The notes: a model not told the origin generated them from the letters alone. DNA of 64,000 nt from CALOCN01 sp942491735 (GCA_942491735.1 CALOCN010000013.1:1-64000), one strand, 5' to 3'. Counted from the stretch's first letter, positions 1-10,620 are shown. A program made the numbers and translations.

Positions 1-2223
1 CGACTTGGTGCGGGGACTCGCGAAGTGGGCTGGCAAGAGCGATCCCGATTCCGGTGCCAAGTGGGCAGCGCGAATGATATCGGCCCGGAGTTGCCGGACG
101 TTCCCGCGCCAGTTGCGTCCCATGAGCCAATCGGACGTTTCGGTGGGAAGGGTGAGGGTCTTTCCCTCGGACCGGTTGACCTGGTCCAGGAAGTGCTGGG
201 CGAGGAGCGGGACGTCACCCAGACGGTTGCGCAGGGGCGGGAGTACGACCTCCAGGCCAAGGAGCCGGTAGTAGAGATCCTCCCGGAACCGGTTCTCGGC
301 CACCGCGCGTTCCAGATCCACGTTGGTCGCGGCGATCACGCGGACGTTGACGTACTCGACCCGGGTCCCGCCCACCGGGCGCACCTCGCCCGTTTCCAGG
401 ACGCGAAGCAACTGGCCCTGGGACCCAAGGGGCAGTTCCCCGATCTCGTCCAGGAACAGGCTTCCGCCGTCCGCTTCGCGGAACATCCCGAGGGTGTTGC
501 GTACCGCGCCGGTGAACGAACCCTGGTCGTGGCCAAAGAGTTCGCTCTCGACCAGCTCCTTGGGGATCGCTCCGCAGTTGAGGGCGAGAAGTTGCTTGTC
601 GACGCGTGGGCTCAGGGAGTGCACCAGATTCGCCACCAGTTCCTTGCCGGTGCCGCTTTCCCCGCGGATGAGGATGGGGATGCGGGTCGGGGCGAGCTTG
701 GCAATCCACGAGGCCTGTTCCTCGATCTCGCTGCAACGGGTGATGATCCCGTGTTCCGCGAGGTTGACCCGGGGCAGGTTGAGGGACTCCGTTGTGGTGG
801 TCCCATCGGAACCGGAGTCAACGAGATCGTCCAGCTGGGCACGCTCGCCGCGCCACTTCTTGAGCAGGGGCTGGCAACCGAACTGATCACAGAGGGTTTC
901 CAGTCGATTCCACCAGGAGGCGGCGAGATCGGTCTTTCCCGCGAGCTCGGCCAGGGTGGAAATGCGATGAGCGGTGAGTACCTGCTCATAACCGAGTCCG
1001 CGATTGCGTACGTGCTCCCCGTGCCTGAGAAGTGCGTCGATCGCCGCGTCACGGTCCCCATCGAGGGCGGTGAGTTCGGCGTCGAGGCGGTCGAGGGCCA
1101 GTTCGTCCTCGAGCTCCATGGTGGCGTCCAGGTTCCTGGCGCGGGAGATGTGGAGCTTGGCGTAGTGGCTGTTGTGGCGGGAAATCCAGAACTCGGCCAA
1201 CCAGCGGTGCAATTCGCCGATGACATCGTTGGCAGGCGAGAGGCGGCGGGCGTACTGGAGGGCCTTGCGGAAGTGGGAGAGGGCGGTGAAGTCATCGGAG
1301 GCGAGGCTGGCAGATCGCGCGAGGCATTCGTGAAGCAGGGACTTGTCTCTTGTCGTCGTTGATCCCAGATTCAGAAGGTCAGAGAGATGGGCCTGATCGG
1401 AGAACTGACCGCTTCTTTGAGAGATGAGACTCATTCCAATTCTACTCTGGGTCTCAAGCTGCGCATCTCCTGCCACGCACGCAACGTCGAGAGCGGACTC
1501 ATACGCGTCAGTGGCAAGGGCCAAACGCCCCAGAAAGAGATAGGTAGTGCCGAGGGTCATTGCAGCAGTCGCATAGATGATCAGTTCATTGCACTCTAGG
1601 GCCCGATCAATGGCGGACAGTAGTCGCGTTTCCGCGATTCCGTACTCCCCGAGCTTTCTCCGCGCCGATGACTCAAGCAACTCACACCAAGCTACAGCGC
1701 TGGAGGAAGACAGCTCCCAATCAGCAAATACACGTGCTCGGTCGAACTGTTGCACTGCGGCTGCTGGTTCACCACCAAAGTTCAGTGCAACGCCCTTCAT
1801 TAGGCAGGCAGCAAAGACAGCAGTTGGAGATCCTGTTGCCCTTCCCCATCTGAGGAGAAGATTGCAGTATCGGTGCGCTCGATCCAAGTTCCCCTCGATG
1901 ATGCTCGATCGAGCGGGAAGACACGCCACAGAGTAGGACAGCACGCGCTGTGCTTCGGGAGCACTCCTCCACAGCCGCAGGGCTTTGGCGGTCAAGTCTC
2001 GGCTGTTTGGCTCTCGGTTTATGATTGCGTTGGTAGTCTGAATTCTGGCTCGCTCGAGCCTAGTTAGGACGTGGGGGAGGTGGGTCAGGAGAATGTCGTT
2101 TGCGATCTTGGAACGAACATGCCGACTTGCTTCGGCTTTGGCCCAGTCTGCTGCAAACCCGGACGTGAGATCACCGGGAAGGCGAATCGAATTCAGTTGG
2201 GCCGTCGAAGGTCTCGACAGCAT
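1..2223 (-). CDS. Sigma-54-dependent transcriptional activator with helical-repeat sensor region (C-terminus off window)
   Basis: Activates sigma-54 RNA polymerase by ATP hydrolysis. 741 residues are visible and the frame stays open to the left edge, so the end of the AAA+ domain and the expected Fis-type HTH are missing. Residues 1 to about 470 are alpha-helical, TPR-like, rich in Ala and Leu, with no receiver, GAF or PAS domain seen. The AAA+ domain follows: Walker A GESGTGKEL at about 521-529, the sigma-54-contacting loop GSFTGA at 568-573 (Ser replaces the usual Ala), and a Walker B region with GGSLFLDEIGELP. The ATG at 2223 was chosen because it overlaps the stop codon of the upstream small peptide gene (TGATG), indicating translational coupling. 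The repeat region is visibly less GC-rich than the AAA+ part. The signal it senses is unknown; a peptide or protein partner is an inference from the TPR-like region and the neighbour. Confidence 0.9.
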   Translation of the reverse strand, partial: MLSRPSTAQLNSIRLPGDLTSGFAADWAKAEASRHVRSKIANDILLTHLPHVLTRLERARIQTTNAIINREPNSRDLTAKALRLWRSAPEAQRVLSYSVACLPARSSIIEGNLDRAHRYCNLLLRWGRATGSPTAVFAACLMKGVALNFGGEPAAAVQQFDRARVFADWELSSSSAVAWCELLESSARRKLGEYGIAETRLLSAIDRALECNELIIYATAAMTLGTTYLFLGRLALATDAYESALDVACVAGDAQLETQSRIGMSLISQRSGQFSDQAHLSDLLNLGSTTTRDKSLLHECLARSASLASDDFTALSHFRKALQYARRLSPANDVIGELHRWLAEFWISRHNSHYAKLHISRARNLDATMELEDELALDRLDAELTALDGDRDAAIDALLRHGEHVRNRGLGYEQVLTAHRISTLAELAGKTDLAASWWNRLETLCDQFGCQPLLKKWRGERAQLDDLVDSGSDGTTTTESLNLPRVNLAEHGIITRCSEIEEQASWIAKLAPTRIPILIRGESGTGKELVANLVHSLSPRVDKQLLALNCGAIPKELVESELFGHDQGSFTGAVRNTLGMFREADGGSLFLDEIGELPLGSQGQLLRVLETGEVRPVGGTRVEYVNVRVIAATNVDLERAVAENRFREDLYYRLLGLEVVLPPLRNRLGDVPLLAQHFLDQVNRSEGKTLTLPTETSDWLMGRNWRGNVRQLRADIIRAAHLAPESGSLLPAHFASPRTKS

Positions 2224-2480
2224 CAGAGGGACACCTGTGCAAGCTGCCAGATCATTCTTGCAAGTAGAATGTGGAACACAAGCCTCGGGACCTCGGTGTT
2301 TGTGGCTCCCGGACCTGTGCCATCAGGCCCTCCCTCGGTTCCTCCTCCATCAGGTCCTGCCTCGACGTCGAATCGCGCCTGAGTCTCCATTGGCATCACC
2401 ACCAAGAGACTCACCGCGATCAAGAGGACGAGTAGCGTGAGGCGCGAGCCAAAAGACCCCCTCGCGCGAAACCGCATCAT
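2223..2480 (-). CDS. Small exported peptide (85 aa) coupled to the sigma-54 activator
   Basis: Not recognised. The start is the first of two ATG codons, preceded by an AAGGAGG ribosome site 8 nt away. The product has a basic N-terminus (MMRFRARGSF), a hydrophobic stretch at about residues 14-32 and a likely cleavage site near METQA, so it is probably exported. The mature part is about 50 residues: a Gly/Pro/Asp-rich linker containing GPDGGGTEGGPDG, then a hydrophobic tail with LVFHILLARMIWQL. The stop codon overlaps the activator's ATG, so the two are one operon. It could be a secreted signal read by the activator's repeat domain, a small envelope protein, or only a translational leader; the first is inference. 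Confidence 0.7.
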   Translation of the reverse strand: MMRFRARGSFGSRLTLLVLLIAVSLLVVMPMETQARFDVEAGPDGGGTEGGPDGTGPGATNTEVPRLVFHILLARMIWQLAQVSL

Positions 2481-2580
2481 GAACGTGTCCTCCTTGAGGC
2501 TGGTCTGGTGCCGGTCGGTGGGAACAGAACGACACCCCCCTTCTGGACCAGGCTCGGGATTTGGTGGGATTGACTGAGGG

Positions 2581-2609
2581 AGTTTATTCAAAGAATTGTG
2601 AATGGTCAA
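2581..2609 (-). promoter_or_regulatory. Candidate sigma-70-type promoter for the peptide/activator operon
   Basis: On the minus strand TTGACC is followed by a 17-nt spacer and TAAACT, about 95 nt before the peptide start, inside an AT-rich stretch. The 2481-2859 intergenic interval also contains TATACT near 2788, a possible -10 for the rightward membrane-protein gene. No sigma-54-type -24/-12 element was found. Confidence 0.4.
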
Positions 2610-2859
2610 ATCAGTCGACGCTTGGCATGTCCGACAACACGCTATAAATAAACAAGTTACACAGTCAAGCCGTCCCCAAATTTCCCACTCAGGAGAAGGG
2701 ACCCGGGTGGATAGAAAGTAACCAGTCACCTCCCTGTGAACACTGGATCGCCGCCCCGGGTGTCTCCCCAGATTCTCCCCGAGACCACGTATACTCCGCC
2801 CCTTTCCGGGGCGCTCCGGCACCCCATCACTGATCGGCCAATTCGCCCAAAGGTCACCC

Positions 2860-3423
2860 ATGGAAATCAGCAACTCACTCCTCGTCGTCCTCATGTTCGT
2901 CGGCATCCTTACCCTGGGAATCGTCGGCCTGCTCAGCGCGCTCTCGTCGGTGGTCAATCACCGCGGCGGACTCAAGGCGGACGCGCTGCACACGAGTTGG
3001 ATCGTCCTGATGCTCCTTTCCCACTTGCAGATCTTCTGGGGCGTGCTGGACATCCTGGCCGTCGAGGAGTGGACCTACGTCACCTTCCTCTACATGCTGT
3101 CCGGGCCCATTATCCTTTTCTTCTGTTCCAACATCCTCATGCCCAACCCGGGAGACCCCGATGCCGACGATGGTCGGCGTTTCTACTACGCCATCGCCCC
3201 CCAGTTCTTTCTCCTCCTGGCCATCCTGCAGATCTGGTTCATGGGGGTGGATCTCCTGTTGGGGTACGGCGTGAACCGGATGACCGTGGTTGGGGTGATT
3301 GCGCTGGTCATCGCGGTGACGCTCTCCCGGGCCAAGTCGCCCTCCGTTCACACCGTTGGGACTCTCGCTGCCTGGCTCCTGTTTGTGGGGGCCATGGTGG
3401 TTCGTGGCGCAGGAATGCTCTAG
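2860..3423 (+). CDS. Integral membrane protein, about five TM segments
   Basis: 187 residues, not assigned to a known family. Hydrophobic segments lie at about 5-28, 44-65, 75-92, 110-130, 140-158 and possibly 165-182, with short charged loops such as NPGDPDADDGRR. No catalytic or transport motif was seen. It ends 32 nt before the L,D-transpeptidase gene in the same direction, so the two may be co-transcribed, although the transpeptidase may also have its own promoter. A role in the cell envelope is only suggested by this neighbour. Confidence 0.75.
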   Translation: MEISNSLLVVLMFVGILTLGIVGLLSALSSVVNHRGGLKADALHTSWIVLMLLSHLQIFWGVLDILAVEEWTYVTFLYMLSGPIILFFCSNILMPNPGDPDADDGRRFYYAIAPQFFLLLAILQIWFMGVDLLLGYGVNRMTVVGVIALVIAVTLSRAKSPSVHTVGTLAAWLLFVGAMVVRGAGML

Positions 3424-3455
3424 TCCGCATCCCCGTACTGGGTCAGAATGCCGAC

Positions 3456-5147
3456 ATGCCCACCCTGAGTCCACGCATCCTCCTCCTGGGGGCCTGCCTC
3501 GTCCTGACGAGTCCAGGCATCCTCCTGGCCCAGGAAGAAGACACCGCTCCCCGTGCTCTTGAGGATCCCACCGTCGCCACCATTCGCACGGTGACCGACG
3601 CGGCCGAGCATCCGCTCCTCAAGTGGTCCTACTTCCCCCACTACCAGGACGAACTCCAGGACCTCTACGGCCCCCGCGACTATCAGCCGTTCTGGATCCG
3701 CGACGGCGTCCCCCGCCGCGAAACCCGGGACCTTCTCCTGGCGATTTCCGAGGCCGGGAGCAAGGGCCTGGACCCCGGCGACTACGACTACGCGTTGCTC
3801 GATCTCGAGGTCGGGCGGCTCGAGGCCGGAGAAGTGCTCCCCCCGGACCGGGTCGGACTCCTGGACTCCGCGCTCAGCATCGCGCTCTTCCGCTACGTCA
3901 GCGATCTCCACATCGGGAAGATCAACCCGGCCAACCTGAGCTACGGGTTCAACATCGAACCCAAGAAGTACGACCTGGCAAAACGGGTGCGGGAGATGGT
4001 CGAGCAGGATCACATCCTGGAAGGCGCGCTGGAAGCGGAGCCTCGGTACCCCCTGTACTGGCGCCTACAGCGGGCGCTGAACCGGTACCAGGTCCTGGCG
4101 GCCACGAACACCGACATCGAGGCCGTTCCCGAGGTCAAGAAGCTCACCGTCTACGACCCCTATGACGGCGTGCGTCAACTGGCCGCTCGCCTGCGGGTCG
4201 AGGGGGACCTCACCGAGACCGGCCCCTTCGCGGTCTACGACTCCACGTTGTTCGAAGCGGTGAAGCGGTTCCAGTATCGCCACGGGTTGGCGGTGGACGG
4301 CGTGGTGGGCCCGGCCACCTTCGCCGCGCTCAACGTTCCCATGGCGCACCGGCTACGCCAGATCGAGCTGGCCCTGGAGCGCATGCGTTGGCTGCCGCTC
4401 ACCCTGGAAGGCCCCATTCTCTTCGTGAACCTTCCCGCGTTCCAGCTCTGGGCGATCGAGGATGTCCACGGTACGGCCACGGTGGCCTTCACCAGCCGGG
4501 TCGTGGTGGGCAAGGATGCGCTCGATACCCGGACGCCCGCCTTCAAGGAGACCATGGAGTACGTGGTGTTCAACCCGTACTGGAACGTCCCCTACAGCAT
4601 CATCACCAAGGAGCTGGTTCCCAAGATCCGGGCCGACTCCACGTATCTGGATGCGAACAACTACGAGATCGTGGACCGGTTCAGTTGGGCCGCGGAGGCC
4701 ATTCCGCTATCGGACTCCACCCTGGCCCTGCTGGGAAGCGGGGCGCTCAAGATCCGTCAGAAGCCGGGCGGGTCCAACGCCCTGGGTGGGGTGAAGTTCA
4801 TCTTCCCCAACGCGCACAACGTCTACCTGCACAGCACGCCCGAGACCGCGTTGTTCCGCCGGGCCAAGCGGGATTTCAGTCACGGGTGCATCCGCGTGCA
4901 GGACGTGGTGGGGCTGGCCGAGTACGTCCTGGCGCCCACCGGGAAGTGGCCGCGCGAGCGCATTGTCGAGACCATGGAGAAGGGTGAGCCCGAGCGCGTC
5001 TTCCTCCCCAAGAAGTTCCCGGTGATCATCTTCTACTCCACCGTGGTCGTGGACGACGAGGAGACGGTGTTCTTCTACGAGGACGTCTACGGGCACGACA
5101 CCATTCTGGATCAGGCGCTGTCCGCGGGTTATCCCTACCCGCCGTGA
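3456..5147 (+). CDS. L,D-transpeptidase of the YcbB/LdtD type
   Basis: Exported peptidoglycan enzyme predicted to form 3-3 cross-links. 563 residues. A signal peptide (RILLLGACLVLTSPGILLAQ) follows the chosen ATG. The longer open frame upstream is rejected because it would read through the membrane-protein gene in another frame. A scaffold region typical of long L,D-transpeptidases spans about 40-250, and a peptidoglycan-binding helical domain (VKRFQYRHGLAVDGVVGP) lies near 268-290. The YkuD catalytic domain ends with FSHGCIRV, nucleophile Cys478, preceded by a conserved His (HSTPETALF). There is no Shine-Dalgarno; CAGAAT sits 6 nt before ATG, fitting the leaderless pattern of other genes here. 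The assignment is firm; the exact cross-link type is inferred from the family. Confidence 0.92.
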   Translation: MPTLSPRILLLGACLVLTSPGILLAQEEDTAPRALEDPTVATIRTVTDAAEHPLLKWSYFPHYQDELQDLYGPRDYQPFWIRDGVPRRETRDLLLAISEAGSKGLDPGDYDYALLDLEVGRLEAGEVLPPDRVGLLDSALSIALFRYVSDLHIGKINPANLSYGFNIEPKKYDLAKRVREMVEQDHILEGALEAEPRYPLYWRLQRALNRYQVLAATNTDIEAVPEVKKLTVYDPYDGVRQLAARLRVEGDLTETGPFAVYDSTLFEAVKRFQYRHGLAVDGVVGPATFAALNVPMAHRLRQIELALERMRWLPLTLEGPILFVNLPAFQLWAIEDVHGTATVAFTSRVVVGKDALDTRTPAFKETMEYVVFNPYWNVPYSIITKELVPKIRADSTYLDANNYEIVDRFSWAAEAIPLSDSTLALLGSGALKIRQKPGGSNALGGVKFIFPNAHNVYLHSTPETALFRRAKRDFSHGCIRVQDVVGLAEYVLAPTGKWPRERIVETMEKGEPERVFLPKKFPVIIFYSTVVVDDEETVFFYEDVYGHDTILDQALSAGYPYPP

Positions 5148-5171
5148 TGCATTCTTCCGGGCCAGATCAAC

Positions 5172-5220
5172 GGACAAGAAAAGAAAGCGGTGCCTCCGGG
5201 GGTAGATGGAGACACCGCTT
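5172..5220 (-). terminator. Rho-independent terminator of the DUF4397 gene
   Basis: The arms AAGCGGTG (5185-5192) and CACCGCTT (5213-5220) form an 8-bp stem, extended inside by CTCC/GGAG after one mismatch. On the minus strand the hairpin is followed by a T-rich tail (TTTCTTTTCTTG). It lies just past the stop of the minus-strand DUF4397 gene. Confidence 0.8.
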
Positions 5221-5246
5221 CTTCCTGCCTGGGAGTCGTGGTTGAC

Positions 5247-8200
5247 CTAGGACGACGAACTATCGATGCGAACCACGGCTCCGTCGGCAAGCTGTGCCAG
5301 CAGGAACACGATCCCGTTGTCGGCGACCGCGTACACGTTGGCAATGGTTCCGTCTCCCAGCTCAGGGAGCTGGAAGAGCAGATCCGGGACGGCGTCGTTG
5401 TCGACGTCGATCCCAAGGGTGTAGGCGCCGGAAGGCAAGTCCAGATAATCGCCCGCAGCTCCGAAGTCAACGTCGACGAAAAGCGGCGACGGATCTCCTT
5501 CGGTGGGAACGTTCCAGATGTCGACCTGTCCGACGCCGACGGCGGTGTGAATGGCACGCACCCGGATGCCGCTCGGTGTGCTCAGGTCGTCCCCCAGGGC
5601 CAGGGCCTGAAGGGAAGCGAGCTCATTGAATGCGGCGGCGGTGAACGCGTCACCCGGAGTGAGGGCCAGACCGGGAAGGGTCAGGACGCTGCTCTCGATG
5701 GAGGTGTTGGCCGGGGCGATGTCGATGGTGTATGCCCCGGCGGGAATGGTGAGAAACGCGGTGCCGGCCTCGAAGTCCAGATCCTCGACGGACGGCGTGT
5801 CCGAGCCGTTGAGGTAGACGTCGACCAGCTCCGCATCGGGTGAGACGTGCATGGCCCGCAGCTGGGTCGTTGCTGGGTCGATCCGCACCACGTCCCCGGT
5901 CTGCAGCTGAGCGAGAAGGAACACGCCGCTGTCGTCGCTGGTGGCGAACACGTTGGCGATGGTTCCCGCTCCGAGAGCGGGCAGTTCGAAGTACAACTCC
6001 GGGTTCGCATCGTTGTCGAGGTCGAACCCGAGGGTGTAGGCGCCGGCCGGAAGCTCGAGGTAATCCCCGGCAACGCCGAAATCGACGTCGGTGTAGAGCG
6101 GGGTTGGGTCTCCCTCACCGGGAATGTTCCAGATGTCCACCTGGCCGACGCCTACGGCGGTGTGGATGGCTCGCACCCGGATGCCGCTGGGAGTGCTCAG
6201 GTCTTCTTCGAGACCCAAAGCATCCAGGGAAGCCACCTCGTTGTACGCGACCGCGGTGAAGTTGCGATCGGCGCCCAGGAACAGTCCGGGCACGGTCAGC
6301 ACGCTGCTCTCGATCGAGGTGTTCGCGGGAGCGATGTCGACCGTGTAGGTGCCGGCCGGGATGGTAAGGAACGCCGTCCCTGTCTTGAAGGCCAGATCCT
6401 GAGCGGCGGGCGTGGTCGAACCGTTGAGATAGACGTCCACGGAAGGCGAGTCCGGGGACAGGTGCAGCGCCCGGAGTTGCGTGGTGGCCGGGTCCAACCT
6501 TACTACCGTGCCGTCCTCAAGCTGTGCAGCCAACGACACTCCGCTGTCATCGACGACGGCAAAGACGTTGACCTGTGATCCACGAACCGAACTCGGAATG
6601 CCGAAGAAGAAGTCGGCGGCGCCGTCACGGTTCGCATCGAGGCCCACCGTCATCTCGTTGGGGGCGAGGGTCGCATAGCCGCCGTCCTCCCCGAAGGCCA
6701 GGTCGGAGACCAGTCCCCGCATGGAGCCGTTGTCCCGGATGGCCATGACATCGACGTTCCCAACGCCGGTTGCGGTGTGGATCACCCGAACCAGGACGTT
6801 GTCCTCGCCCACCACGACCGGCTTGTCTTCCAACAGGAGCGGGGTCAGGTTGGCCACGGCATCGAACGCCACCGCCGTGTAGAGCGCGTTGGCCTTCAGG
6901 GACAGACCATCGACGGTCAGCACGCTGTTCCCGATGGACGTGTTGGCCGGCGCGATATCCAGACGCTTCGTCTCGGGATCGATGTCCGCGTAGCCGGTGC
7001 CTCCGTAGTAGGCCAGGTTGGTGATCGCGGGCATGGTCATCTGGTTGAGATAAACGTCCACCGGAGGGGCGTCACTGGAAAGGTGGATGGCTCGCAGACC
7101 CGTCATCGTGGGCGGATCCGGGTTGATGCGAGCCACCAGTCCATCCTGGAACTGGGCCAGGAGGAACACGTTGTCATCCGCATCGGTCACCGCGAACACG
7201 TTGGCCACGGTACCGGCTGCGAGCGACGGAAGGCTGAAGAGGACGTCCGGGTTGGAGTCATTGTCGACGTCGAATCCCAGACGATAGGAACCCGCAGGGA
7301 GATCCAGGTACGATCCGGCGGCGCCGAACGGGACGTTCTCGTAGAGGGGAGTGGGATCCCCGGTCATGGGAACGTTCCAGATGTCCACCTCACCGATTGC
7401 GCTCGCGGTGTGGATGGCGCGGACCCGGATCTGCCCCGCGGGAACGTCGAAGTCATCTGCCAGGGCCAGTGCCTGGAGCGAGCTCACCCGGTCGAAAGCG
7501 ACTGCGGTGTAGGTCCGACCGGCGACGAGGGAGAGCCCCGGCACGGTCAACACGCTGTTCCCGACCCCGGTACCCGTCGGGGCAATGTCCAGGGTGGCGA
7601 CACCGGCCGTGACCGCACCAAAGCGGCCCTGGGTGAAGGGCAGGTTCCCGGGAAAGGGAGCCGGCTGCCGGTTCAGGAAGACGTCCACGTTGGGAGCGTC
7701 GGGCGAGAGGTGGAGCACCCGCAGGGTGGCCGGGGCGGTATCGATCCGCACCAGGGTCTTCCCCGAGAGCTGCGCCAGGAGATAGACGCCCGAGTCGTCG
7801 TTGACTGCGAACACGTTGGCCACGGCGCCGGACGGGAGCTCGGGAACCACGAAGTAGAGGTCCGGGTTGGCGTCGTTATCCACGTCGAAGCCAAGGGTGT
7901 AGGTTCCCACCGGCAGTTCCAGGTAGGCACCCGCGTCGCCGAAGTTCACGTTGGTGCAGAGCGGCGTCGGGTCGCCGGTGGTGGGGATGTTCCAGATATC
8001 CACCTCACCGACACCCACCGCGGTGTGGATGGCCCGGACCCGAATGTTGCCGGCGGCCGGCGGGGAAAGGTCGTCCTGGAGAGCCAGGGCCTGGATGGAG
8101 GCGACGTTGTTGAACGCCACCGCCGTATAGTTGCCCCCCTCGACGATCGGCACACCGGTCACGGTCAGCACCGAACCCGCACGGTCGCTGCCGGTTGGTG

Positions 8201-10395
8201 CGACATCGAGACGCAGCGAACCGGAAGGAATCGAAGTCGGGTTGGTGCCCTTGGTGTAGGCAAGGTTGCGGACCGACGGGCGATCATTGGCGTTGATGAA
8301 GACATCCACACCGGGAGCATCCGGCGAGAGGTGCAGGACCCGCAGGTTGCCCATGGCGACGTCGATCCGCGCCACGGTGCCGTCCTGGAGATGGGCGGCC
8401 AGGAAGAGCATGCCCATCTCGTCCGTGACGGCAAAGACGTTGGCCACCGTCCCGGCCGGCAGCGCCGGCAGCGAGAACACCTGGTCGGGAACCGCGTCGT
8501 TGTCGACGTCGAAGCCGAGGGTGTAGGCGCCTGCCGGCAGGGTCAGGTAGTCCCCAACCGCCGCCGAACGGGACGTCGTCATAGAGCCGCGTCGGGGCAC
8601 CCGTGGCCGGGATGCTCCAGATATCCACGGTGCCCACGCCGTTGGCAAAGTGAGCCGCGCGAACCCGGATCTGTCCGCCGGTCACCGGGGAGAGATCCTC
8701 GACCATGGCCGCACCAAGAATGCCCTGGGAGCTCATGTAGGCGACGGCGGTGTAGGCGTTGCCGGTCTCGAGCATGAGCGGGTCGACGGTCAGAACCGCG
8801 TCGTGCGCGGTCCGGTTGTGGGGGGTGACATCGAACCGATAGCCCGAGGCCGCGACCATCTCGAAGTCGCTTCCTTCGACGAACTCGATGTCGCGCGCCA
8901 CGCGCCGGGTGGTGTTGAGGAGCGCATCCACGTTGGGGGCGCCCGGAACCAGGTGAATCACCCGGAGGCTGGAGGAGTCACCATCAAGACGCGCGGTGGC
9001 GCCGTCGTCGAACTGTGCGTAGAGGAACGGGTTGCCTTCCTCATCGGTCACGGCAAAGGCATTGACCACCTGATCGCCGCCAAGCGGCGGCAGCGCGACC
9101 ACGAAGTCCGGGGTCGCGTCCTGATCCGCGTCGATACCGATGGTGTAGGTGCCGGCGGGGATGTCCAGGTAGTCCCCGACGCCTCCGAAGGTCAGGTTGT
9201 CATAGAGGCGGACCGGATCCGCATCCGCGGGAAGACTCCAGATGTCCACCGTGCCGATCCCCACCGCGGTGTGGATGGCGCGCAGACGAAGGTTGCCGTT
9301 GGTTCCCTCGAAGTCCTCGGCCAGCGGCAGAACGGAAAGGCTGGACAGGGAGTTGTAGGCCGCGGCGGTGTAGCTCTCCCCGCCTTCCAGGTCGAGTCCA
9401 GTCACGGTCAGCACGCTGCCGTTGATGCCGGCGCCCGTGGGCGCAATGTCCACCCGATAGGTGCCGGCCGGGACACCCAGAAACCCGGTCGATTCCTCGA
9501 ACTCGAGATCGGTCACTGCTGCATCGGGGTTCCCGTTGAGGAAGACATCGACGCTCGGCGCGTTGGGTGAGAGGTGCGACACCCGCAGCCGCGCCATGGG
9601 CATGGGATCCGTGCCCACCTGGATCGAGGACTCGCCGGTCCGGGTCTGTGCGCGCAGGAACGGGGTTCCCTGGTCATCCGTGGTGGCAAAGACGTTGGCG
9701 ACGGTGCCGCTGGACAGCGGCGGCAGGTTGAAGAACACGTCCGGGTTGGCGTCGTTGTCCACGTCGAAGCCCAGCGTGTAGGTCCCGGCGGGGATGGTCA
9801 GGTACGCACCGATGCCACCGAAGGGGACATTGGTCCACAGGGGGGTGGGGGCACCCTCGGCCGGGACGTTCCAGATGTCCACTTCGCCGATGCCCACCGC
9901 GGTGTGCACCGCGCGCACGCGCACCTGGCCTTGGGCCACCTCGGAGTTGTCATCCGCAAGCCACAGGGCCTTGACCTCATCCAGGACGTCGTAGGCCACC
10001 GCGGTGTAGCTGCGACCGGCCTCGACACCGAGTCCGGGTACGCTGAGTACCGCATCGCCCGGGTCGGATCCAGCCGCGGCGACCGAGACCGTGTAGGTTC
10101 CGGGTGCCACGGTCTGGTAAGGCCCTCCGTTGGGGAAGGCGACGCCGGCGTAGAGCTGAGCCGTGGAGCCCCCCTCCGCCGTGGTGTAGACATCCACCGC
10201 CGGTGCGTCCGGCGAGAGGTGGATGGCCCGGATCTGGCCGTCGCTGACCTGCGGCGTTCCTGGGCTGTCGTCGTCGCTGCATCCCGCGAAGAGGAAGAGC
10301 GTCCCAATAGAAAGTGTGGTGAGGATGAACCCCTGGAGCCAAGTGCGCGGGCTCTCCTGGGATCGGGCTCGGACCTTCGATCGTGGTGACTTCAT
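5247..10395 (-). CDS. Giant DUF4397-repeat lipoprotein, interrupted by a +1 frameshift near 8556-8566
   Basis: One gene read in two frames: 10395 to about 8565, then about 8565 to 5247. With one surplus base removed it encodes 1715 residues. The N-terminus is a lipoprotein signal (TLFLFAGC, Cys then SDDDSPG), so surface or periplasmic anchoring is expected. The rest is eight tandem units of about 208 residues. Each has a half of type LRxxHLSPDAPxVDVxLN and a half of type RVRAIHTAVGxGxVDIWNxP...GxYLxLPAGxYTLGxDVDNDxxPD. At the break, GTCCCGTTCGGCGGCGG carries one more G than the frame needs; every other unit reads VPFGGxGxYL. No other stop interrupts either part. A sequencing or assembly error, a recent mutation and phase variation are all possible. 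The start has a GGAGAT ribosome site. The upstream region carries clustered TTGTCTA motifs. DUF4397 has no established function. Confidence 0.85.
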
Positions 10396-10445
10396 TTCGA
10401 ATGATCTCCGTCAGGCATGTGGCCCGGACCAGTCGGTCGCGGGGG

Positions 10446-10612
10446 TTGTCTAAGTTTTGTTCGCTCGTCGACCGGATGAATTTAGGACATAACTTAGACA
10501 AAGACAAGCAGTTTTCGGCAAGGTTGGTTGTGGCAATTGTCGTAAACGACATAAATTTTAATGAGTTAGACAATATTACGATTATTGTGCGGCGATCAAA
10601 AAAGCTAGACAA
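10446..10612. promoter_or_regulatory. Cluster of TTGTCTA heptamers upstream of the DUF4397 gene
   Basis: This AT-rich stretch holds TTGTCTA at 10446-10452 (plus) and its complement TAGACAA at 10495-10501, 10567-10573 and 10606-10612. A related TAGGACAT lies 11 bp before the second copy when the GACA cores are aligned. A perfect 14-bp palindrome (TGTCGT-AA-ACGACA) is at 10538-10551. The same heptamer occurs upstream of the photolyase gene. A common regulator is inferred, not shown. Confidence 0.5.
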
Positions 10613-10620
10613 AACATGGG

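Noticed and set aside
2581..2680. Sigma-54 promoter in front of the peptide/activator operon
   Set aside because: TTGGCATG occurs but the GC element of the -12 box is not at the required distance.
10457..10474. A third ROK-operator-like site (TTTGTTCG-N4-TCGACC) upstream of the DUF4397 gene
   Set aside because: Only the left arm matches; the right arm departs from GAACAAAG, no matching -35/-10 geometry is present, and the gene has no glucan link.
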